The position numbers were made by a program, and so were the translations under genes. From Siphlonurus alternatus (lineage: Eukaryota; Arthropoda; Insecta; Ephemeroptera; Siphlonuridae): a stretch of DNA of 64,000 bases. Positions 37,127-49,100 of the stretch are shown here, piece by piece; position 1 is the first letter of the stretch, and every line of letters starts with the position of its first letter. The DNA lies in contig OX463779.1 of assembly GCA_949825025.1 (NCBI GenBank), positions 46,931,784 through 46,995,783 of the forward strand. The letters are read 5' to 3'. The notes beneath the pieces were generated by a model, which did no database searches, was not told the origin of the DNA, and saw only the letters and a list, made by a program, of their open reading frames with translations.

Positions 37127-40100
37127 TTCATTCATTCATTCATTTTTTTTCCTAATTAATTATTTATGATAAGTAGGTGTAAATGAAATCACAGTTTTTT
37201 ATATAGACTAGCTTCAATAATAAAATTTGTTACCTTTGGTGTGGATTTTGTTGAAGATCAAATACTCGACAATATCTTGATCTGGTCCATCTTTCAACAC
37301 TTGTTGATCAAAATATTGCAAGTTCAAATTCCCCACTAGCCCTCCAACATAGGCTCTAAGAGAATATACATCGTTCTTAAACCCAACAGAATCTTTGAAC
37401 GTCATTGCTGCTTTCACGTGTTGGTCCTTAGACTTGCTGAAGTAATGACTCTCTAACTTTTCCAAGTTAACCCCGTCCACCAGGCCCTATGGAGAACATG
37501 GGCGTTTTGGTCACTAATTTACAACATTGAAATTATTAATTACCTGCACTTTAACCTCATCTTCAAGAGTTATTTCTTTGATAGTCACAAATCTTGTTAA
37601 AACAGAGTCTTTGTCTGTGTACCATAAATTTTCTTGCATTCCTTGGACTTCATAGTTATTTATTAACTCTGTCACATGTGGTTCATGTGTTACGTTAACC
37701 GACCCTACAATCAAACATCATGTAATTATGTTCTACAATTTTTAAAATGAGAATAGAATCTTCAAGTGAGTGTGATACTCATTTGTGTCGCTATGGTCCA
37801 TCTTGTACTTGAATAAGAAGCAAAGTGTTTTTTTTTTTAACTTTTCTTGATAATAAATTATCCACTGTATTTTTTGGTTTGGAGCGGCGTCTGGTAAAGG
37901 ATATTTCGCTAAATATCTTTTTCATAGTGAGAAAAACGAATTTTATTTTTTATTTATTATTTTTTTTAGATAGGTTTGAATAGAAAGGTGGAAACACCGA
38001 AAAATCAGCTGACTTGAAGCCTCTATTGAGAATGTTATCTAATTTTAAAATGAGAATAAAAAAGTTCTGCAATTTTCAAAAAGAGAATTGGTAATTTACC
38101 TTTCACCACGAGTGAACCAGGATTTTCTGCAAATGCCAAGTCACACAAGTGATCTAAATCGAGTCCCGCTAGTTTCTGCTTGGTGGTCAGGTTCGACATC
38201 ACAACGAGTCCGGTGAAAATCTTGGTGCCCAGCAAGACGGCTTCCTCACCGCGGAGAACGAGCTCCTTGGTGATGTCCACGTCTTGTAGTTTACCGTCAA
38301 GCTTCAGTGGACTTTGAACAAACACTCCGCGCTCTGTCAAAACATTTAATGTGAGGATCAATTGTAGAAATTTAATTTTCCAGTACATTACCAAAGTTAG
38401 CAGATTCCAAATTTGCATTTTTATCTATGTAAATAGCATCTCTTGCAAGTGTTGTAAAGCTTATGTCGTTCACAAGTCCACTTGTGGTGTAAGTTCCACC
38501 ATATGCTTCAATCTCCGAGATTATTTGATTGCCTTTCAAGCTTTGTGCGGCGTCGGAAAGAAGCCATGCCTCTCCAAAAACGTTGTCACTCACAGAATCA
38601 AGCAATCCTGAGAAAATACATAATTATTGTGTGCACTAAATTTAATAGAATATTAATTAACCTCAAAATTTTTTATTGCAGAAATGGATAGAGGGTATGC
38701 TATTCTGTTTTTTTCCAGTTTTTTTTTAGAGTCCGGGAACTATTTTTAAAAAACTATTGAAACTACAGAGAAAGTGACACCTCTGGACGCCTCTCTTAAT
38801 AAAAGGATAGGACTTAAAAGGGGTGTGGGTTCAAACCCGACCTTGTCAAAACTTTTAGCAATACTTCCCAGCCTCTAAAAAATCTGGGAAAAATCAGAGT
38901 GGCATAACTTTGCACCCTCTATCCATTTTTGCAATAAAAAATGCTGAGGTCGATACTCCATTGCTACTGATAATCACCTTGATAGGTTAGTTTCTCAATT
39001 TTTGCAGGATTTTTGAACGTAATATCTCCCACATAGAAAATATTTGTCTTGTGATCCAAGGCTTCCTTCACATCTGTGTCATGCAAGACCGTCACATCCT
39101 CCGCCTCAAGCGCTTGCACAAACTGCTTCGTTCCCCTTATGACTGGAGAAGACTTTGAAGAGGTTTCTTCTGTAAAATATCACAATTATTGTTACCCTGT
39201 CAGAAAATATAATCTCATTTTATTTTCCATACCAATAAATAATGAGTCGCTCATAAGATCTTCCAAATTAATGCTGCAAAGAGTTCCATGGACTTCTAAT
39301 TCCACTACGTCAAAAGTTTCAGAGATCAAAACAGATTCCGAGATTGTTTTTAGCCCAGTTATATTTTGATCTCCATCAGAGAGTAATATGTTTTCCCAGT
39401 CAATGTGTCCTATCCATGCTTTCTCAGCCATTGCACTGAAATAATAACATTTAATATATTTTTTTTAAAATGTAGTAAAAAGAAAATAAAATAATTAAGT
39501 TTCCCACCTTTCTGCAGACACCATGCTAAAAGTTTTGTGTCCGTTGATTATTTGATCTCCACTTGTCCTCAAAACGTCAACATCTAAATCTCTGACGTCA
39601 ACCTCGTTAATCAAGCCATCCACAATAAACGGTTGATGGAAGTGTAGGTTTCCAGTAAATGATTTTTCTCCATAAATTTGAAGACTCTCGTCTGTGGAAG
39701 ATTGATGTAACCAGTCTTCTGGATGTAAACCATTGATCGTTTTGGCAGTCAACGAAGTCATCTATCAAACAAAATTGTTGACGGTTAATGGGAATTAAAC
39801 TATAATAAAATAAAAATGGAATTTACCTTCACCGAAGTTGTAATCCGTCTCTTGAAATGTAAGTAATTAATGTCACTTAATAGTCACTAACACTTCACCA
39901 CATCGCAATATTTCGCAAGCTCAGTACTGCTTGCTTCATCAGGCGTTTGTCTGACATTATTAAGTCACATTAATTACTTACACATCAAGAGACGGATTAC
40001 AACTACGGTGAAGGTAAAAGTCCATTTTTATTTTATTATAGTTTAATCATGAATAACCTTCACTCGTCAAATTATCTTAATAGTTAATGGGAAGTTCAAT

Positions 40101-43100
40101 GTCAACTTCACACAATCTTCCTTACTTGGACAGGAGAGTATTTAAATGTAAGAGGGCTGTAAATGTTCGTCTCGTCAAGTCTCAAGCCGTAGGAGAGCAA
40201 ACGGTTCATGGAAAAATGATCTCCAAGAAGATCTTCTGCGTAGAATTTTCCATCCACGACGATGTGTCCTCGTAAATTTAAGTCACCTAAAAGCACGGTA
40301 CAAAAAGTGTGATTGTTAATATTTTTTTTAGCAACTTGCTACAAGAGAAGTACATACCATCAACAAAGACATCATCTTTTACTATCACTTCCTTGTTGCT
40401 AGTCTCGTGATGTGCTCCGTTCACAGACCCCTCGAGGCTCCAGTGTCCGGTCACAACGAGGTCCTCCACTGTCTTGTGGCCTTGCACGTGTTGAGGGTAC
40501 CGAGAGTCTTGCAGCAGCAGTCGCAGGTGCCCCTCCTCGTCAACAGGGATTTCATTGAGCTGCCGTCGCACCGTCATGTTGGCGGCAGACAGCGGAGACT
40601 TGAACCTCAGCTCCGTCACCGGCATTGTTCCCTCATGGATGAGTACCAGACCATCCGGAATCTGCAGTCCAGACATGAGGCCTTCGACCTTGCAGTCCTC
40701 CTCTACCACGAGGCTTTCAAATGAATATGAGCCTGAAATTTTGAATTCATCATTACAATAATTCATGTTTATAATCAAATGCTCTTTATTTACCTGAGAG
40801 TGTTTGATTGCCTGATGTTTTCAATGAATTTTCTGCAAGTTTTAAAAAATCAATTCCAGAAATTAACCCAGTAACAATCAAGTTGTTGACGTTTGCTTTT
40901 TTAAATTGACCGTAGTCTTCAGCTTGTCTAGCCCGAGAGCGTCTAAGTGGTATTGAATTTAAAGCATCAGCGTCAATATTTTTTATCTTTAAACTTGGAA
41001 CACTTAGAGTACCTTAAAAATAAAGAATAATTAATGCACGAGACCTAGATTAATTTAATGATATAAAAGTACATACCATTCTCTAGCGTTGCAATGTTTC
41101 CTAGTCCTTCAATGTCCCCATATACTGTTGCTCCTTGATCAAGATGCAACTCTCCGTAAATCGTGAGTGGGTGCTTGAGGGAAATGTCTGAAGATTTGTC
41201 CACCAAGTTTTCAATTTTCACTTCGTCAATTGCCTTAACTCCAGTTATGTCATCTTTGATGGAGATGTGCTCAAATTCAAGAGCTCCACCGTAAGAAAGG
41301 TCGTTCCGCAGATCCACAGTGTGATCTAAAAACTTGTCAAAACTTTCCCCGTTCAGAGTTTTTATGTGTACATTTTCAAAACTACAGTTTTCAAGGCAGG
41401 CAAGTGTTACAGATTCAAACTCGAGGTTCCCTGGAAAACAACAACAAATTTTTGAAGTAATGTTGCTAAATTTTAGTCATTATTTTACTTACCATCTACT
41501 ACTATATCTTCATTTATTTTTACGGAACTTTGTGTAATATTGATAATTCTTTCCATTTTTGAGGTCAAATCAATGATATCAGTATGTAATTTATTCAGAG
41601 TGTCGATAGTATTTTTATTTAGAGTCCCGTTTGTTGTGTTCAGCTGTTATAGAATTGAAAGAGGAAAAATTTTAATTAAATTAATTATATATCGTTATGG
41701 CAGTGCACATTAAAATTTGTCCAATCTACATTTGTAATAGATTGAGATTTTTATTTTTTTAACACAAAAGAGGGTTAAAAATGTTATTTTCTCAAAATCT
41801 GTTACGAGAGATTAGACAAACGTCCACTGCCACAGCGATATATTGTTGCCCATTGGTAGCTAATAAATATCCCACATACATTTGAGGTGACTAGTTCTCC
41901 GACTGTTAGTGACGTGAAGGTGATGTTTCCTGTTATTTCCACCAGAGGGCTATCCAGCTTGGGAGCTTGCTCGAGATCCGACACAACGGTAGCTACTTCC
42001 GACTGCTCTAAAAGCTCCAAGCTGTTGTTGCACCAACGCTCCAGGCTCTTGTGAAACTTGTCCAGGACATTGTTGTGCTCAAACTTCAGCTCAAGTATGT
42101 CTGCCTTGCTTCCGTCATTTTTCTTGCTAGCAATAACTAAGATAGGAACAAATATCAAATATTGATAAAATGTAAAAATAAAAATCAAAATGGAAAGTGA
42201 AATCGTCGCCTCAGAATGCAAATCACAGCGTAACTTCAAAAAAATTTGATGGAACTTTGACTCTTATTTTCTAGTGAAATAAGGTTTAGAGTTGCATCAA
42301 ACTTTTTTGAAGTTACGTGATTTGCATTCTGAGGTGACGAAATGGAAATATATGAACTTACCAACAACTCTTTTGTCAATAAAATTGAGAGCTCTAATTT
42401 TTGACAGTTCCATCTCCAGCTCTTCATCTATAAGCTTTGTGTTGGATTCAATAAATCTCCAGCCATCATACTGGACAGCTTGCAAGCCATGTAATTTACT
42501 GGCTCCTAGCAACACAAACTCTCCATTGTTCCCCTGCATCAAAACAAATATCATTAACATAAAGTTAATAGAGAGGAAGAGAATCAAATTACCACCACAG
42601 GTTCCCATTGACTGACTCCTGGCACGGTAATACTTTGGAACGGAGTAAAATATCCCTCGACAAATTTGTAAATCACAGATTCTGTTTGGTAGTCCAGGTT
42701 GCCATCGTCGTCTGAAAATATAAAGTCCTCTCATAATGTCAACTCTCAACTCTCAATCTTGGCTATATCTTACCCTTGATATACATATTAGCAATAATCA
42801 TGAAGCGTTCAACCTTTCTTTTATTTTGAAAACAAAATACTTTAATATCCATAGCACCTCGAGTCTTAATCTTCTGATATGATATAAATTTATTTTCATT
42901 TAAATTATATTTAAATATTTCAGAATACACTTGAGAATCTTCTGTAACAAAAAATGAAATTATCATTAATAAAATAAAAAATTCTAAAAATTAGAAATAA
43001 AATCTTACTGTAAATATTTTGATGATTAGCAATTGCCAGAAACATTGAACTTCCAACTTTGAAGTAATGAACTTTTCGAGCGTCGTAGGTTTGAAGGTTG

Positions 43101-46100
43101 CATATTAGATCAAAGTGTTGACCCAGCCATCGGTACACCAAGGTATCACCAGAGGACTCTGTGTTATTAACATCGGAGCTCTGAGCAACGGCCAGGAAAA
43201 CTTGGTTCATATTTGTCCTAAAATTAAGAACAATGTTATAAATAACAGGAAGCAGAGCAGTAGGTATAAAACATCTTACCACACTGTGATGTCTCTTGGG
43301 TATTTTGTATTCAAAGTCTGGACGGACTCGAGCTTTAACTTGCCATTGTTGTCCAGAAGAATATTGTATATTGTTGATCCCTCCAGTGGGTTACCTCCCG
43401 CTGTGTGTTCCGCTACCACCAAGTACAGACTTGCACCGATCTCAAACGTCTCCACGTCAACTGCTCCGAGGACTGGCATTGATACTTCGGAGACAAACTT
43501 AGAGTCGGGAATCTGCAATTATTTATCAGTCTCATGAAACTTTATCAATAGGATTGGTACAATTGAAGTATTATATGTATTATATATATATATATAATGA
43601 ATGGTGAACTTACTAAAAGTAGCTAATTAAAAAAAATAATAATAATAAAAAAAAATATGTCATCAATAAAATTAAAAATACTAGTCTCTCTATTTTGATA
43701 AATTAATAATAATTAATATCTTAATTATTATTATTATTTTTTTTTCACATATTTGGATAGAGGACCTTGAGTTATGTACTGACAATTTTTTTTTCCAGGG
43801 TTTTTGAACCTTCTAACACTCTAAAAATTGAGGAGAAAGGCACCATGACGTCATATATAGTCATGCAACGTCTTTCCCTATACATGCTTGTGTGCTAAAT
43901 ATTTACATGACTATATATGACGTCTCGGCATTTTGCAGCACTAGCTATCAAAGCTATTTTAAAGGTGTTAGAGGATTTAAAAAATCTGAAAATAATATTG
44001 ACAATACATATAACTTGAAGTCCTCTATTCAAATATGCAATAAAAAATCCTGAATAAAAATTTATAATCAAAATCAATTATTGGAGAAAATTTAAATTTA
44101 TTGGTTTGTATTTTGGAGTAATTAATTGACACAATTTGGTAATGTTATGTATGCCTCCATTTATATGCAAGTAAAACACGAAACATCTTGTTAGGATTCT
44201 TTTTATTTATGACTCACGCTGTACTTGTAGATCACCATGGTATCAGCAAGATCACTTGGACTTTTGGGAGCTTGCAAAGTCACCGCATACCACTCAGTTT
44301 GGCCGTCATTATTTTTCATAGAAAAAATGTTTATATCTGTAGGATATCTGGCATTACTTGAATACTTGTGTTCTATGCCTTGAAGTATAAATACACCTAA
44401 AACATAAAGGTATTTCATTATTGCAAGGTTAAATTATTAAAGATTTATATTATTATTAATTAATAAATTGCTGAATGGACAATGGTTACATGATTTTAAA
44501 TATATTTGGCGCTAAAAAAACAATACCCAGCATGCATTGCACAGATTAACTTGACATGATGGCGGCGACTGTCAACAAATCCACGTGGTAACAAGCCACC
44601 CTCAGGAAAAGGAGTGGCCTTGCGCAGGAAAATGTCGTTCGAGGGCGAGGAAGAGCTTGATCTCAAAGAGTTGGAGGCACAGATACTTCAGTTTGTTGAT
44701 AAAAGTGACGTTGAAGAAATGCTGAGACTTCAAATTTCTGAGTTGGAAATGCTTCAGTCAATGTTTTCCAACCCTGGCGAGTTTTGCATGGATGATTACG
44801 GCGCTGTAGCAGACGTTCACGAATACATAGACGGTAGATGTGCAATCTTACCACCCCAACTGGACTATACTATCATCCTCGTCCTCGAAGCAGTATGTAT
44901 AATCTTCAACTTTTGTTTATACGCAAAGATTTTGTAAAATACACAGCTTTTGGCATGTGCATAATATAATATATATATATACCAATGCAATAATCACACT
45001 CCTAATTAAGCTGCTGCATGTGCATGGGGGGGGGGGTGCATGTGTGCATGTACATAATATATACCAGTATGCATACCTGTATACGTATTATAAAAAGGGG
45101 GGGGGGAAAGGTGCACCCTATCCCGCAATGTTAAAAAATTTTGAGTGGGAGGGGGGGGGTTGACGGGTGGGGGGTGGTAACACCTTCAATGTATTTTGGA
45201 ATCTTTTGGGGGCAGTCACCCTCATTGCCCCCCTCCCCCTTCCCCTTGGATCCGCACCTGCATACAGTGTACATAATTAATACATAATTATGTATGCATA
45301 TTTATATTAAGGACCCGGCCACCACAGCAGGCTCGATTAATATAACCATGATATATATGCATATATATACTTAATTAAATTAATTAGCTTATAAGTCTAT
45401 AGGTATAAGCAACAATAAAAATACTGTATGCATATTGCATACAGTTCTACTAAAACTACTACTGTAGTACTATAACACATATCATATAAGCATATAGCAT
45501 ATATATATATTATGGTGCAACTATTTTCATTTCAATATCATATGATACAAAATGCATACATACTGTAGTTTGATCACTTAAGACCCAGCAATCTCTTTGC
45601 GTAATACTACCTTTTATATGACAATGTACTAGTTTTGATACCAACTTAATTCCAATATTTTCCTAATTTCAGGTTAAACTGCAGGTGTGTGTCAACTTGC
45701 CCCACGATTACCCGGCTACTGAGCCTGACATTTTCGTACGCAGCGACAAAATTGGGCGAGACCAGCAACACAGCCTCAACAAAGACTTGGCGAGTTTCAT
45801 TGCAAGCCTTGACCGTGGTGAGATCTGCATCTGCTCTGCGGTCTCGTGGCTGCAAGAGAACGCCCTCCAGTACGCAAAGATCGAGGTAGAACCAGAGCTG
45901 CTGATCAAACAAGACAGCACGGACGACGAGAGCCAATCACTGCTCTTCGTGCGCTACTGGATTTATTCCCACCACATCTACAGCAAGACCAAGAGACGTG
46001 AAATCCTAGACTTAGCACACGAGTTTGATATCTCGGGATTCTGTTTGCCGGGACGTCCGGGAATTATATGTGCCGAGGGACTAGCTCGTAATTGTAGCGA

Positions 46101-49100
46101 ATGGTGGCATCGGGTGAGTCTAAAGAACTTTCGTTTGGATGGATTAAATTTGTACTGTGTTCTTTTTAGGGGAATATTTTTACATACAGTTCTTAATTTT
46201 TTACTTACTTAGTTTTGAAAGTTGTCAACTCTGTTTTCATAATGCTAAACTGTATTGAAAATCAATATATATTATATCTCAGTATTTATATCAAGGCTCC
46301 CACGTTAAAATACTCACTTTGCATTTTAAGAAAGTTGTAAAATATATACCTCGAACAGTACCAGGTAATAATAAACCTTCTTGATTTGCAAAGTGAGCAT
46401 TTTGCTGTGGAAGCCTCAATATTCTGTATATCAATATATTATTATGTATCAATTTCTCTGTGTTCAATAAATAATGAATATATTAAAAAAAAATCATTAT
46501 AGAGTTATTATATTGTAGCGACTCTGCTTTCTATAATAAACCTTTGTTTCTTTGATAATAATTTTACATCAAAGATCCTTAATATCAAAAATAATTATAA
46601 AATTAATAAGTGTCAGTTATGTAACTTATTTATTTGGAATTATAAATTTTGTTACAGAAAATTAATTTGAGACTAAAAAGACAAATACCCATAACAGAGA
46701 ATGACATTGGCATTACAGTTTAAAAATTTTAATGAGTCCAAACTGTAGAAAAGTGTTCTTAAAGTTTTATTTTTTGAATTCTATATTTTGTTGCAGGTTA
46801 AATGTATGAATTGGAAGCGAATCATGTGCAAGAAGAAAGAATCTGTGCCGATCTCATCTGCGAGCGATGTCGCCCCCCTGTGCAAGTTTGGTCCGTTTGA
46901 GGAGATCTCGTTTGACACGGGCAAGGCTAAGTCTCGGGACTTCCACATGGACATGGGTGAGCTGTACCGTTATCTGCAGGAGCACCAGTGTGCTGCCGTC
47001 TTCAAGGAGTACTTCGGGGTGGATGGCCGGAGCAGTGCCCCCACTGCCGCACCAACTCCACCACACTAGTCAATAACCACAAGCTAGCACACTTTCACTT
47101 GCCAAGAAGACATATTTCACTATGAAGGGACGTTGACAATTAAAGATAACACATGTAAAATTAACACTGATGCAAAAACATTTTCAGTAAAAACTTGTTA
47201 TTAAGTAATGTCAAGGGACCCAGGAAATTAGGTGTACCTTATTTCCTTATCCTATACCAGCAATGCCAATTATTTTTTACGGGTCTGCGATCTCCTTTAC
47301 TCAAAATTGAGTTTTACCTAACAACAAGTTGTATAATAACGAGTTTTTACTGTATATGATCCAAGAAATAATTAATACTGTAAAGTAATTATTTAAATTG
47401 TTTTATAAAACCATCAGTTTTTATATGTTGGCTTCAGTATAGTAAACAATAATAGCTTGATCTTTGTCTTTTTGTCCTTTTATTTATTTTTCAACGATCT
47501 CTTGTAAAGATTGTGTGCTAAAACCGACTTAAATATTTTTGAAAGTCTGCTAATTATTTTTATCATGCTTTATTTTGGATTAATTAATTTATCATTTGAC
47601 TGAAGTAAATACATAATTCAAGTTAACATTCCTGCAAGTTTTAACTTGTAGCAGTTCGTCATTAGCTCACAGCTTACGGCTGGGTCCAAATAGCTGTAGG
47701 AAATTTTTTATTTATACAAATATGACATTGTACAATTTTTTTAGTTCTTTAATTTTCTAACAAATTTTTATCTGATAGATTTTTAGTTGCATGAAATACA
47801 ATTTAACATTGAATTGTATTTAAGTGATAGTTAATTATAGATTCACAAAGTTACACTTACATTAGAATATTTTCATTGCTTTTTCTTTTTAATATATAAT
47901 CTTTCATACAAAAATAAGTATGTTGAGCCTTTATTTACGATATATCACAAATGCATGAATAGTAGCAATGAATTTTATGGTACCATTTTTTTTACATTTT
48001 ATGAAACAAATACAACAATAATAATAGAATTGGAATAATTTCTCTTGTGTTGATATTTTTCTCAGTAGAAAGAAAGGTAGTTTTATATTTAATGTAAAAC
48101 ATTAATTTCGTCATTAATTGAGAGCAACAATGGAGTATTGATCTCAAAATTTTTATTGCGAAAATGGACAGAGGGTGTAAAGTTACGCCACTCTGATTTT
48201 TAACAAATATTTTTTAAGACGGGAAGTATTGTTAAAAAGTTTTGCCGAGGTCGGGTTTCAACCCACGCCCCTTTTATTAATTTAAAAGAGGCGTCATTCT
48301 CTCTGTACTTTCAATAGTTTTTTAAAAATAGTTTCCGGACTCTAAAAAATTTGAAAAAAAAAATCAGAGTAGCATAACTTTGCACCCTCTATCCATTTAT
48401 GCAATAAAATTTTTGAGGTCAACATTCAATTCTCTCACCTGCATGATCTCTGGTGAGGCCCAGCTCCTCCTCTTGCCGAACTTGCCTGCGAGGGCGTTGC
48501 GAGTCTGCCAACCCAAACTCTTGCCTCAGCTTCCAAATTAGCGTCTCCACGTTGCGTGACATCTCCTCCTGCCATCCTGGACATGAATTTTGAGATGAGA
48601 ACAAAATTGTGAAATTTCATTGAACTCTAGTCAATTTTCGAAACCTTTCTTAAATTTGGCTGCTTTTATCTAAATTCTAGAATACAAAATGCATCACAAT
48701 TTTTTGGGAGGAGAGGAATGAGAGTTGACAGTTGATCTCAAAAGAACCAATCCGTGTGTATTTATTATCTATGAAAAATATTATGTTCTTTTGTACACGA
48801 TGTACATTACATTTTTTTTCGCAGATGTATCAAAATTTTGCAGTCAATATTTGAGTTCAAAGTTGATGATAGATCAGTTTGCATAGCTTCAACTTTTAAC
48901 ACTGTTGATATTTCGCTATAATTCAAGATTTAATCACAATTTACTGTGATCTTGTATTTTCCATAATCAAGATTCATTATTCTTTAGCGAGCAATTTTTG
49001 TGTGAATTAATATTTAAAATAGAGAGTTCTTTTACGGCATTTATATAAAAAAAATATTAACTTCAGTGCTTTTCATTTTTCAAACACCATAATTTTCAGT

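Noticed and set aside
44663..46212. Minus-strand and alternate-frame ORFs overlapping RWDD2
   Set aside because: Shadows of the RWDD2 exons, whose own frame has clear family motifs.
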